Origin: Streptomonospora mangrovi
Lineage (GTDB): Bacteria; Actinomycetota; Actinomycetes; Streptosporangiales; Streptosporangiaceae
DNA: 64,000 bases
Assembly (NCBI RefSeq): GCF_027604915.1
Contig: NZ_JAJAQC010000036.1
Span: 16,204-80,203 of the forward strand
Reading direction: 5' to 3'
Below the pieces are notes generated by a model that ran no database searches, was not told the origin of the DNA, and saw only the letters and a list, made by a program, of their open reading frames with translations. This document shows, in pieces, positions 1 through 7,839 of the stretch (its first letter is position 1; each line of letters opens with the position of its first letter). A program made the translations under genes and the position numbers.

Positions 1-130
1 ACTTGTCGTCCGGCAGGTCGTCGCGCCCGTCCTGCTGGACCTCGGAGGAGTGATACCTGGCGAACGCGATGATCGCGATGATCGCGATGATCGGCAGGGC
101 GAACAGGATCACCCAGGTCGTGGAGGACAA
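1..130 (-). CDS. Small single-pass membrane protein (3' end off window)
   Basis: The 43 visible codons start at TTG (128-130), seven bases after a GGTGAG ribosome-binding site, and run off the left edge without a stop. Residues 6-23 form one hydrophobic segment containing three I-I-A triplets, encoded by near-perfect repeats of gatcgcgat. A charged Asp/Arg-rich tail follows. I do not recognise the family. The most that can be said is a short protein with one transmembrane helix and, by the positive-inside rule, probably a cytoplasmic tail. The start is a judgement because no ATG or GTG lies in frame nearby. Confidence 0.5.
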   Translation of the reverse strand, partial: MSSTTWVILFALPIIAIIAIIAFARYHSSEVQQDGRDDLPDDK

Positions 131-568
131 CGTATTCTCACCGATACCCGAATCGCTGCGGCACGGGCGCCGATCGGCACCCGCGAAAGCCCCCGGGCGG
201 CGGCGATCCGGGGGCCGTCATGACCCTCCCCAATCTAACGCCGCCCGGCGCCGGGTCGCCCCATTCGAGGCACTATGGCCGCACCCGGGCACCCGTCCCT
301 TGCGCCCTTCCGGCCCCGTCCGGCCGTCGCCTCGTCGGCCGGGCCGCTCCCCCGCCGCCGTCTCCATCGCCGAGCGTGCTCACGACACCACGGATTGTCG
401 GAGGGGAGTTCGCCCGCAACAGGTCCGATGACCCGTTGGATGGCACGGCAGCGGGCGACCGAAACGGGAGTGCCGGGGGCGCGGGCGGCGCGATGCCGGG
501 GCCGCGCGCACGCGGCGGAGCTGCCGGAGGCAGGGCGGCACACCAGAACTGCCGCGCGAAGGGGCTGC
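131..568. other. Intergenic stretch without a recognisable gene
   Basis: No ORF here has convincing coding character on either strand. An 8-bp-arm GC hairpin lies at 189-215 (arms 189-196 and 208-215). The stretch carries the 3' flank of RNase P RNA and the upstream region of the small membrane gene, both read leftward. Confidence 0.5.
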
Positions 569-969
569 GCGGGGAAGAGTCGGCCGGTAAGCCGGATTCT
601 GTCGGTCCGCTGGGGACCGGGCGGTCATCCATCTGGGACTGGCGTTGCCGTCAGCCTCGGTGCGGTCTACCCGCGAACCTCGGGCGGGCCGCCCTCAAGC
701 GTTCGCGCGGGGGAACTGATCGCTCCCCCTTTTTGACCTTGCTCCGGGTGGGGTTTACCTAGCCGACCGGATCGCTCCGGCCGCTGGTGGTCTCTTACAC
801 CACCGTTTCACCCTTACCACCGGTCGGGCCGGTGGCGGTCTGCTTTCTGTGGCACTGTCCCGCGGGTCGCCCCGGGTCGGTGTTACCGACCACCCTGCCC
901 TGTGGAGTCCGGACTTTCCTCGACACCGCACGCGGTGCCGCGACCGCCTGGCCGACTCTCCCCTGCCCG
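569..969 (-). ncRNA. rnpB: RNase P RNA (bacterial type A)
   Basis: This is the catalytic RNA of ribonuclease P, which trims the 5' leader of precursor tRNAs. On the minus strand the universally conserved 5' block GAGGAAAGTCCGGACTCC lies at about 905-922, followed by the ACAGGGCAGGGTG region. The conserved 3' block with AGAATCCGGCTTACCGGCC is at about 580-600. The ends pair as helix P1: GGGGAGAGTCGGCC near 954-967 matches GGCCGACTCTTCCCC near 570-584. The length of about 400 nt suits an actinobacterial type A RNA. The exact ends are estimated from P1. A TACACT -10 element at 972-977 (minus strand) sits just upstream of the inferred 5' end. Confidence 0.95.
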
Positions 970-979
970 CAAGTGTATC

Positions 980-1017
980 GCCCCCGCTTTGCGCCGGGCG
1001 CGGCGCGGAGCGGGGGC
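980..1017 (-). terminator. Hairpin between RNase H gene and rnpB
   Basis: Nine-base arms GCCCCCGCT (980-988) and AGCGGGGGC (1009-1017) enclose a second stem GCGCCG/CGGCGC (991-996 and 1001-1006). It lies directly after the RNase H stop and just before the rnpB -10 element, so it probably ends the upstream transcript. No long U tract follows, as is common in GC-rich actinomycetes. Confidence 0.6.
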
Positions 1018-1041
1018 GCACAGGGGCGCACGGGGTGCGGC

Positions 1042-2373
1042 TCAGGCGAGGTGGCCGGTGAGGTGGCCGGTGTCGTTGAGGGCGCGCACCACCATCGGGC
1101 CGTCGCTGTAGCAGTCGATCCGCGACAGGCAGCCCACGTCCAGGTGCATGCGGAACAGCGCCTCGGGCGGGGCGCCCAGCGCCTGCTGGAGCAGCACCTT
1201 GATGGGGGTCACGTGGCTGACGACCAGGATGGTCTTGCGGGCGTGGCGGGACAGCAGCCGGTCGCGGGCCTCGGCGACCCGGTGGGCGACCTCGGCGAAG
1301 CTCTCGGCGCCGAACGGCGCGGTGTGGGGGTTGGCCAGCCAGCGCGCGAGTTCCTCGGGGTGGGCCTCCTGGACCTCGCCGAAGGTCATGCCCTCCCACG
1401 CGCCGAAGTCGAGTTCGCGCAGGTCGGGCTCCTCCTCGACGCTCAGGCCGAGTTCGGCGGCGATGGGGTCGGCGGTGTCGCGGGTGCGGCGCAGCGGCGA
1501 GGACACGATGGCGTCGATCCCGCTGTCGGCCAGGTGGCGGGCCGCCGCGCGGGCCTGGGCGTGCCCGGTGTCGGTGAGCGCGATGTCGCCCACGCCCGCG
1601 AAGCGCTGCTCGCTCGACAGCGGAGTCTCGCCGTGCCGCAGCAGGATGAGCCGGGTCGGCGAGGTGTCGGGGGCGGCCCACCCGGTGGCGGCGGCGGACC
1701 CGGCCACGCCCGGTTGCGCGCCGGTGTCGGCGTCGGCGGCCGGGTCGGGCGCCGCGCCCGCGTCGGCCGGTGCCGGGGCGGGGTCCTCGGAGGCGCCCGA
1801 GCCCTCGGCCGGGGCCGCCGGGCCGCCGTGCGCCGACGCGTCGGCTCCGGCACCCGCCGTGCCGCCGCCGGGCGCGCCTTCGGCGGACGCGGCCGCGCCG
1901 GCGCCCACGGGTTCCCAGGGCTCCGGCGACTCCGCCGTGTCCAGCCGCACCGGGCGCCCCTCGGCCGCCGCGTCCATGGCCTCGTTGGCGAGCCGGTCGG
2001 CGTGGGCGTTGCGGGCGCGCGGTACCCAGGTGTAGCGGACCGCGCCCAGTTGCTCGGCGGTGTCGCGGGCGCGCTCGTGCAGCGGGCGCAGGTCGGGGTG
2101 CTTGACCCGCCAGCGGCCCGCCATCTGCTCGACCACCAGCTTGGAGTCCAGGCGCGCCTCGACCTCGGCGGCGGGGTCCAGGCGGGCCGCCGCCGCGAGG
2201 CCGGCGATGAGGCCCTGGTACTCGGCGGCGTTGTTGGTGGCGGTCCCGATGGACTCGGCGATCTCGGCCAGGACGGTGCCGGTGGCGGCGTCGCGCACGA
2301 CCGCGCCGTACCCGGCCGGGCCGGGGTTGCCGCGCGAGCCGCCGTCGGCCTCCACGATCAGGCGGCGGCTCAT
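1042..2373 (-). CDS. Bifunctional RNase HI / phosphoglycerate-mutase-like phosphatase
   Basis: A 443-residue fusion of the kind known in mycobacteria as Rv2228c (RNase H plus acid phosphatase). Residues 1-135 are RNase HI: D10, E52 and D76 form the acidic site, with a later conserved DRLANEAM stretch; it would cut RNA in RNA-DNA hybrids. Residues 140-238 are an Ala/Pro/Gly linker. Residues 240-443 are a histidine phosphatase domain with the LLRHGET motif (RHG at 246-248) and a later SHVTPIK segment. Alpha-ribazole phosphatase (CobC-like) activity has been reported for such fusions. The ATG at 2373 follows GGGAGG at seven bases; in-frame upstream codons are low-complexity and rejected. It follows the zinc-ribbon and Nif3 genes, an order also seen in mycobacteria. 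Confidence 0.93.
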   Translation of the reverse strand: MSRRLIVEADGGSRGNPGPAGYGAVVRDAATGTVLAEIAESIGTATNNAAEYQGLIAGLAAAARLDPAAEVEARLDSKLVVEQMAGRWRVKHPDLRPLHERARDTAEQLGAVRYTWVPRARNAHADRLANEAMDAAAEGRPVRLDTAESPEPWEPVGAGAAASAEGAPGGGTAGAGADASAHGGPAAPAEGSGASEDPAPAPADAGAAPDPAADADTGAQPGVAGSAAATGWAAPDTSPTRLILLRHGETPLSSEQRFAGVGDIALTDTGHAQARAAARHLADSGIDAIVSSPLRRTRDTADPIAAELGLSVEEEPDLRELDFGAWEGMTFGEVQEAHPEELARWLANPHTAPFGAESFAEVAHRVAEARDRLLSRHARKTILVVSHVTPIKVLLQQALGAPPEALFRMHLDVGCLSRIDCYSDGPMVVRALNDTGHLTGHLA

Positions 2374-2746
2374 CGGCCCGCCTCCCGTCCGGCCGCGACC
2401 GCTGACACCGCCGTCAGCGCCGCGGGTGCGGAAGCCGCCGCGCGCGGCGGCCACCACCGCTCCGGCCGCCGTGCCGCCGTCCCCCGCGCCGTGCGCCACC
2501 GCGCCGCCCGCCCGACCTCGTCCTCCATGCCTTGCCTGCCTCCGCGTCGTCGTCTGTGTGTGTCCCGGCCCGCCGCCCTCAGGGGAGCGGCGATCCGGCG
2601 GCGGGTGGATACCCGCCGTCGGGCGCGGCATGCCGGACCCGGCGTCCGGAAGGACGGGACGCCGTCCGGCGGTCGCCTTCGCGCGCCCCAGACGTCCCCG
2701 CCGGAACCGCAGGAACCGGCGGGATCGGGAATCCGGAAAACCGGCG
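2374..2746. other. 373-bp gap within the zinc-ribbon/RNase H block
   Basis: No convincing gene. Open frames here are Arg/Pro/Gly-rich and lack ribosome-binding sites. The gap is unusual because homologues of the flanking genes are normally nearly abutting. It may hold the promoter of the RNase H gene, but I see no clear -35/-10 pair. Confidence 0.4.
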
Positions 2747-3490
2747 TTAGATACCCGACTCCTCGGTGCGGATCAGGATGCGGCGGCACTCCTCGCACCG
2801 CAGCACCTCGTCGGGCGGCGACTGGCGGATCTGGCCCAGTTCAGCCGTGCTCAGCGCCAGCTTGCAGCCCTCGCAGCGGCCGTAGCGCAGCGCCGCCGCG
2901 CCCACGCCCTGGTACTGGTCGCGCAGCTTGGTGTAGAGCGTGAGCAGGTCGCCGGGGATCTCACCGGCGACGCGCTCGCGCCGGGTGGCCTCGTTGTCGC
3001 GGTCGGCCTCGATCTCCAGCACCGCCGAGGACCGCCGGTCCTCGGCCGCCTCGCGTTCGGCCTGGGCCGCCGCCAGTTCCTTGTCCAGCTCGGCGTCCTC
3101 GGCCTCGGCCGCCTCGCGGCGCTCCATCACTCCCAGGACGATGTCCTCCAACTCGCTCTGGCGGCGCTGGAGCGACACGATTTCCGACTGGAGGTGCTCC
3201 AGGTCCTTGGGCGAGCCGACCTGGCCGGAGTCCAGGCGCTTGGCGTCGCGCTCGGCGCGGGCGCGCACCTGCTCCACGTCCGACTCGGCCTTGCGCTGCT
3301 CGCGGTCCAGGTCCGAGAGGGTGGTGGCGACGGCGGCCTTGCGGTCGCGCAGCTCGGTGAGGCGGGCGTCGAGCCGCTGGATCTCGGCGATCTCGGGCAG
3401 GGTGCGGACCCGGTGGGCCAACTGGGCCAGCCGGCTGTCGATCTCCTGTAGGTCGAGCAGGCGCACCTGGTCGGCGGGTTCTGCTTTCAC
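2747..3490 (-). CDS. C4-type zinc-ribbon, coiled-coil protein (Rv2229c-like)
   Basis: 247 residues. Residues 10-185 are a long heptad-rich coiled coil (many Leu/Glu/Arg, e.g. LQSEIVSLQRRQSELED). The C terminus (about 205-245) is a zinc ribbon with CEGC and CEEC pairs, matching the zf-RING_7/DUF164 family. Family members are thought to be oligomeric and possibly nucleic-acid-binding; no enzymatic role is established. The ATG at 3490 lies downstream of a GGAGCC-like site. The gene sits between Nif3 and RNase H genes, matching the mycobacterial Rv2230c-Rv2229c-Rv2228c order, so co-transcription is likely. Function is inferred only at family level. Confidence 0.92.
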   Translation of the reverse strand: MKAEPADQVRLLDLQEIDSRLAQLAHRVRTLPEIAEIQRLDARLTELRDRKAAVATTLSDLDREQRKAESDVEQVRARAERDAKRLDSGQVGSPKDLEHLQSEIVSLQRRQSELEDIVLGVMERREAAEAEDAELDKELAAAQAEREAAEDRRSSAVLEIEADRDNEATRRERVAGEIPGDLLTLYTKLRDQYQGVGAAALRYGRCEGCKLALSTAELGQIRQSPPDEVLRCEECRRILIRTEESGI

Positions 3491-3578
3491 TTGGGTTCCA
3501 GGCTCCTTGTGTGCGGCGTTGGAGGCGGTGGCGGCCGGCCGCGGGGCCGCCGAAGGGATCAGGTGGTGCGGGGGCGGG

Positions 3579-4430
3579 TCAGATCGCCAGTGACCAGGCG
3601 TCGGTGACGATCTCCGATACGCGGATCTCCACGTTAGCCCGTCCGTCGCCCAGCGCGCTCGCCAGTCGGGCGGCGCCGTCGGCCAGCCAGGGCCACTCGC
3701 TGGCCCAGTGCGCGGTGTCGATCAGGGCGATGCCGCCGTGCTCGGCGAACTCCGAGGCGGGGTGGTGGCGCAGGTCGGAGGTGAGGAAGACGTCCACCCC
3801 GGCGGCGCGGGCGCGCCCCAGCAGGGAGTCCCCGGCGCCGCCGGAGACCGCCACACGGCGCACCGGGCGGTCGGGGTCGCCGCTGACGCGGATGCCCCCG
3901 GCCGTGCGCGGCAGCCCCTCGGCGGCGCGCGCGGCGAACTCGCGCAGCGCGACGGGCTCGGGCAGGGTGCCGATCCGGCCGATGCCCCGGCGCCCGGCCG
4001 GGTCGGCGGGGTCGGGGTCGAGCGGGGCGAGGTCGCCGGTCAGCCCCACGGCCGCCGCCAGCGCGTCGGAGACCCCGGGCACGGCGGTGTCGGCGTTGGT
4101 GTGGGCGGTGTAGAGGGCGATGCCCGCGCCGATGAGCCGGTGCACCAGCCGCCCCTTGGGCGTGGTGGCGGCGACGCTGGTGACGCCGCGCAGCAGCAGC
4201 GGGTGGTGGGTGATGACCAGGTCGGCGTCCCACTCCCGGGCCTCCTCGACCACGGCGGCCACCGGGTCCACGGCGAACAGCACCCGCCGCACCGGCTGGG
4301 CGGGGTCGCCGCACACCAGGCCGACCGCGTCCCAGGAGGCGGCCCATGCGGGGTCGTAGATCCGCTCGAAGGCGGCGAGCACGTCGCCCAGGGCGGGCGG
4401 GGATGCGGGGTTAGCGGGAGTCGATGTCAC
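3579..4430 (-). CDS. Nif3-like dinuclear metal-centre protein
   Basis: 283 residues of the NIF3/YbgI family, which forms toroidal hexamers with a two-metal site on the inner surface. Metal ligands are visible in THHPLLL (about residue 74), YTAHTNAD (about 108) and the C-terminal DTAHWASE (about 240). The family has been annotated as GTP cyclohydrolase 1 type 2, but that activity is not generally supported, so the substrate is unknown. Start is GTG at 4430; the N-terminal TSTPANPASPPALGDVL leads directly into the family core. It is the first gene of the leftward block with the zinc-ribbon and RNase H genes, and is divergent from the LURP-one gene. Confidence 0.92.
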   Translation of the reverse strand: MTSTPANPASPPALGDVLAAFERIYDPAWAASWDAVGLVCGDPAQPVRRVLFAVDPVAAVVEEAREWDADLVITHHPLLLRGVTSVAATTPKGRLVHRLIGAGIALYTAHTNADTAVPGVSDALAAAVGLTGDLAPLDPDPADPAGRRGIGRIGTLPEPVALREFAARAAEGLPRTAGGIRVSGDPDRPVRRVAVSGGAGDSLLGRARAAGVDVFLTSDLRHHPASEFAEHGGIALIDTAHWASEWPWLADGAARLASALGDGRANVEIRVSEIVTDAWSLAI

Positions 4431-4625
4431 GGACCGCAGATTAGCGGCTCAGCCGCCGTGCCCACGGCGCCCGCGCGCGGGAGGAGGGCGGAGTCCCCCG
4501 CCCGGCCGGGGCCGGCCCGCCGCGCACCGCCCGCGCGCCTTGTCCCGGCCGGGGCCGTCCCCTAGCGTCGTCAGCGACCCCCGGCCGCCGGAGCCGGGGC
4601 CAACCGCGACAAGGATGGGGCGGCC

Positions 4626-5138
4626 GTGAAGTTCCTGGTTCGTGAGCGCATGTTCGACATCGGCGACGACTACTGGGTGACCGACGAGGCGGGCCAGCGG
4701 GTCTTCCTGGTCGACGGCAAGGCGATGCGGATCCGCACCACCTTCGAACTCAAGGACGCCGAGGGCAACGAACTCCTGACCATCCGCAAGAAGCTGCTCA
4801 GCGTGCGCGACGCCATGCGGATCGAGCGCGACGGCGACACGGTGGCCACCGTGCGCAAGCGCATCATCAACCCCATCAAGGACAAGTTCGTGGTGGACCT
4901 CAAGGACGCCGACGACTGGGAGGTCAGCGGCGACTTCCTCGGCAAGGAGTACGTGATCAGCGACCCCAACGGCACGGTCGCCCACATCTCCCGCAAGTGG
5001 TTCCGGCTGCGCGACACCTACGCGGTGGACGTCAACACCTACCGCACCGACGCCGGTGGCGACCCCGCGCTCGTGCTCAGCGTGGCCGTGTGCGTGGACG
5101 CCATGACGGACGAGGACGGCGAGGCGGGCGACGACTAG
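4626..5138 (+). CDS. LURP-one-related (Tubby-like fold) protein
   Basis: 170 residues matching the LURP-one/DUF567 family. These are small beta-rich proteins with a Tubby-like barrel around a central helix, present in plants and actinomycetes; the bacterial role is unknown. Characteristic features are the N-terminal KFLVRERMFDIGDDYWVTD segment, paired KKLLS/KKRII-type strands with lysine/arginine turns, and a final hydrophobic helix (LVLSVAVCVDAM) before an acidic tail. GTG at 4626 follows AAGGATGGGG. It is a single gene, divergent from Nif3 and 150 bp before a VOC gene. Membrane-lipid binding has been suggested for scramblase-like relatives, but nothing here shows it. Confidence 0.9.
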   Translation: MKFLVRERMFDIGDDYWVTDEAGQRVFLVDGKAMRIRTTFELKDAEGNELLTIRKKLLSVRDAMRIERDGDTVATVRKRIINPIKDKFVVDLKDADDWEVSGDFLGKEYVISDPNGTVAHISRKWFRLRDTYAVDVNTYRTDAGGDPALVLSVAVCVDAMTDEDGEAGDD

Positions 5139-5290
5139 AGCGCGCCGGGGCGGGGGTGGCCAACCACCGGCCCGCCGGACGATCACCGCCCATCCGCCGG
5201 AGTGCCACCGGGCATGGGTCGCTCCGAGGAGGGCAGCATTGCGCTCTGGGCGGTGATCGGCGCCGCCCCTTTCGTGGAAGGAGCCCGCAG

Positions 5291-5662
5291 ATGGTCGGTC
5301 GCCTTGAGGCCGTGGTCCTCGACGCAGCGGACACCCACACCCTCGCCCGCTTCTACTCCGAACTGCTCGGCCTGCCCATCACCCGCGTGGACGGCGACTG
5401 GATCGAACTGGGCGGCCCCGAGGGCACCATGGTCTGCTTCCAGCACGTGCCCGACCACGTGCCGCCCCAGTGGCCCGACCCCGCCCACCCCCAGCAGGTG
5501 CACCTGGACGTGCGCGTGGACGACGTCGATGCGGCCGAGGCCCAGGTGCTGGCCCTGGGCGCCACGCGGCTCGGCGGGGGCGAAGAGGGCCAGGACTTCC
5601 GGGTCTACGCCGATCCGGCGGGCCACCCGTTCTGCCTGATCTTCGAGGCGCCCAAGGGCTAA
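5291..5662 (+). CDS. VOC-superfamily (glyoxalase/dioxygenase-fold) protein
   Basis: 123 residues with two beta-alpha-beta-beta-beta modules typical of the vicinal oxygen chelate fold. The N-terminal module has DAADTHTLARFYSELLGLP. The C-terminal module has a VHLDVRVDDVDAAEA stretch and ends DPAGHPFCLIFE. This glyoxalase-like subfamily (often annotated glyoxalase_6) has few characterised members, so the substrate is unknown. ATG at 5291 is chosen because GGAAGGAG lies seven bases upstream; the longer open frame starting at 4997 overlaps the previous gene. It converges with the SDR gene. Confidence 0.88.
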   Translation: MVGRLEAVVLDAADTHTLARFYSELLGLPITRVDGDWIELGGPEGTMVCFQHVPDHVPPQWPDPAHPQQVHLDVRVDDVDAAEAQVLALGATRLGGGEEGQDFRVYADPAGHPFCLIFEAPKG

Positions 5663-5706
5663 GGAGCGATCGTGCCCTGAGGCGCCCCGCCGCGCGCCCC
5701 CGTTCC

Positions 5707-6657
5707 TCACCCTCGGGCGGCTCCCGTACCCACCGGGATCCGCACTCCCGCCAACTCCTCCAACTGCCGCCACACCGCCGCCATGGCCTCCGGTGCCGGA
5801 TTCGCCGTCAGCGGCGGCGGGGTGGCGCGGACCGGCGGCCCCTTCACCCCGCTCTGCGGTGCGTACAGTTCCCCTCCCTTCGCCCGGGGGTCGGTGAGGG
5901 CGCGCACCGCCGGCCAGGCGGCGGCGTCCTTGCCCTGCGCCCACGGCGCGAAGGGGTGCCGGCGCACCGGTACCGTCTCGTCGCGGATCCCCGGCCGACG
6001 CGGCGTCCTGGCGTCCACGCCCACACCCGGCTGCGTCACCAGGGAGGCCACCGGCATGTCGGCCGCCCGCAGTCGGCGGTCCAGCTCGAACGCGAACATC
6101 TCCGTCACCGCCTTGGCCCGGGTGTAGGCCACGACGCCGATCCGCGACCCGCGCCGCACGTCGCTGACCCCCTTGCGCAGCAGCCCCACGAACCCCGTCG
6201 AGGTGTGCACGATCCGCACCGGCCCGCCGTGCCGCCACCCGGTCTCGGCCATCGCGGGCAGCAGCCGGCCCACCAGCTCCACGTTGGCCACGACGTGGGT
6301 GGCCAGCAGCGTCGACAGCCCCTCGGCGGTGCGGCTCGACCCCCACGCCGACATGGAGCCCCCGTTGAGCAGCAGCCCGTCGATCCGCTGCCGCGCCGCC
6401 AGCTCGGCGGCGGCGTCGGCCACCGACTCCTTCGACGCGAGGTCCAGCATCACGCGGCTCAGCGACGCCGAGGGCACCTGCCCGCGAATCGCGGCCTCGG
6501 CGGTGTCCAGCCGTGTGGCCGACCGCCCCGCCAGCACCACGTGCGCCCCGGCGGCGGCGAGCTGCTCGGCGGCGAAGTAGCCGATCCCCGCCGTCGCCCC
6601 GGTCACGACCACGGTGCGCCCGGCCTGCTCGGGCAGCCTGTCGGGATCCCACATCAC
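5707..6657 (-). CDS. SDR-family NAD(P)-dependent oxidoreductase
   Basis: 316-residue short-chain dehydrogenase/reductase. The cofactor motif TGATAGIG lies near residue 20, an NGG segment (LLLNGGS) near 98, a serine-bearing HTSTGF strand near 150, and the catalytic pair YTRAK near 178. The substrate is unknown; the overall pattern resembles retinol-dehydrogenase/WW-domain-oxidoreductase-like SDRs. Start is GTG at 6657 or ATG at 6654, both downstream of GGGAGAG. It is divergent from a TetR gene, and two matching inverted repeats between them include one in the spacer of the likely promoter, so repression by that TetR protein is the simplest model. Confidence 0.9.
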   Translation of the reverse strand: MMWDPDRLPEQAGRTVVVTGATAGIGYFAAEQLAAAGAHVVLAGRSATRLDTAEAAIRGQVPSASLSRVMLDLASKESVADAAAELAARQRIDGLLLNGGSMSAWGSSRTAEGLSTLLATHVVANVELVGRLLPAMAETGWRHGGPVRIVHTSTGFVGLLRKGVSDVRRGSRIGVVAYTRAKAVTEMFAFELDRRLRAADMPVASLVTQPGVGVDARTPRRPGIRDETVPVRRHPFAPWAQGKDAAAWPAVRALTDPRAKGGELYAPQSGVKGPPVRATPPPLTANPAPEAMAAVWRQLEELAGVRIPVGTGAARG

Positions 6658-6671
6658 AGCACTCTCCCATC

Positions 6672-6723
6672 AAGTGGATAACTCATCCGCTTACGCTAGC
6701 ACTATACGGATAGACCATCCGCT
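6672..6723. promoter_or_regulatory. Twin TetR operators between SDR and tetR genes
   Basis: Two inverted repeats share half-sites and a five-base spacer: TGGAT-N5-ATCCG at 6675-6689 (arms extend to AAGTGGAT/ATCCGCTT, 6672-6692, one mismatch) and CGGAT-N5-ATCCG at 6707-6721. A TATAGT -10 for the SDR gene lies at 6701-6706 on the minus strand, directly downstream of the second site. Site 1 lies between that -10 and the SDR start. Confidence 0.7.
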
Positions 6724-6740
6724 TTTGGTAGAGTGCCGTC

Positions 6741-7280
6741 ATGACCCCACTCCGCGCCGACGCCGCCCGCAGCCGCGAGCGCATCCTGGAGGCCGCGCGG
6801 CGGCACGACCCCCGCGACCTCCGCCTCAACGACGTCGCCCGCGAGGCGGGCGTGGGAGTCGGGACCGTCTACCGCCACTTCGCCACGGCCCACGCCCTGG
6901 TGGAGGCGCTGACCTTCGAGGCATTGGACCGGCTGGCCGAGGTCGCCCGCACGGCCGCCGCCCGCCCCGACCCCGGGCACGCCTTCGAGACGGCGCTGCG
7001 CGCCGTGCTGGACCTGCATTTGGAATCGGGCGGGCTCCAGGCCGTCCTGCTCGCCAACGAGGACATGAGCGAGGAGGTCGCCGCTCTCAAGTCCGCGATC
7101 CTCACCGAACTCGGCAGCCTGCTGGAGCGCGCCCAGGCGGCGGGCGTGGTGCGCCCGGACGTCTCGCCCGAACAGGTGCAGCGCCTCGTCTGCGGCATCG
7201 AGTACGCGGTGCGCCTGGGCACACTCCAGGACCGCGACGTCTTCGTGGACACGCTGCTGGCCGGGCTGCGGGCGCACTGA
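6741..7280 (+). CDS. TetR-family transcriptional regulator
   Basis: 179 residues. The N-terminal helix-turn-helix is complete: RERILEAARRH, then LNDVAREAGVGVGTVYRHF at residues 33-51, the standard recognition-helix signature. The C-terminal ligand domain, with a run through residues 75-175, resembles the TetR_C_33-type domain common in actinomycete regulators of oxidoreductases. The ATG at 6741 is the first plausible start. It is divergent from the SDR gene and the intergenic region carries two near-identical operators, so it probably represses the SDR gene and itself. The inducer is unknown. Confidence 0.9.
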   Translation: MTPLRADAARSRERILEAARRHDPRDLRLNDVAREAGVGVGTVYRHFATAHALVEALTFEALDRLAEVARTAAARPDPGHAFETALRAVLDLHLESGGLQAVLLANEDMSEEVAALKSAILTELGSLLERAQAAGVVRPDVSPEQVQRLVCGIEYAVRLGTLQDRDVFVDTLLAGLRAH

Positions 7281-7339
7281 CCGTCGACCCGCCCGGCCTC
7301 CCCTACGGCCTCAGCGCCGCTCGGCGCCGCTCGGCACTG

Positions 7340-7768
7340 CTAGCGCCCGGCCCGCTCCCGCGCCGTGCAGCCGCCCGCGTACACCCCCACCGCGCCCGCC
7401 AGCGCGCCCAGCACCAGCCAGGCCGCCACCACCCCCGGCGGCGCGGGGTCCGTCCACCCCGGCAGGGCCAGCAGCAGGTAGGCCGCCGTGCCGAACAGCG
7501 CCGCCGCGCCCGCGCGCGGCACCCCCCACAGCCGCAGCAGCCCCCACCCCGCCAGGGGTGTGGCCACCAGGCGCACGGCCATGATCCCGATGCCCACCCC
7601 GATGTTGGCGCCCACCACATCACCCCCGAACAGGGCGTCCACCGCCCAGCCGCCGCCCAGCGCGGCCAGCCCGACGGCCACCGTCGCGGCGCCGCCCACG
7701 GCGGCGCCCCGGGCGATGCCGCTCCAGTCGGGCGCGAATCGGGACGAGCGTGCGGTCGCGTCAGCCAT
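7340..7768 (-). CDS. Four-helix integral membrane protein, unknown family
   Basis: 142 residues with about four hydrophobic segments (roughly 20-40, 54-72, 84-101 and 110-130), rich in Ala, Gly and Val. The N terminus has a short cytoplasmic-type TARSSRFAPDW. There is no motif that I can assign to a transporter or enzyme. ATG at 7768 is divergent from the endonuclease IV gene 71 bp away. It converges with the TetR gene. I treat it as a conserved-looking hypothetical membrane protein; coding preference is strong. Confidence 0.75.
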   Translation of the reverse strand: MADATARSSRFAPDWSGIARGAAVGGAATVAVGLAALGGGWAVDALFGGDVVGANIGVGIGIMAVRLVATPLAGWGLLRLWGVPRAGAAALFGTAAYLLLALPGWTDPAPPGVVAAWLVLGALAGAVGVYAGGCTARERAGR

Positions 7769-7839
7769 GCCTCCATCCTGCCAGCGGCGCCCGCCGCCGA
7801 GGGGCGGCTTGCCGGGCCAGCCTCTAAGCTGGGGGAACC

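Noticed and set aside
787..2943. 718-residue plus-strand ORF at the left end
   Set aside because: Runs across rnpB and antisense to the RNase H gene; not coding.
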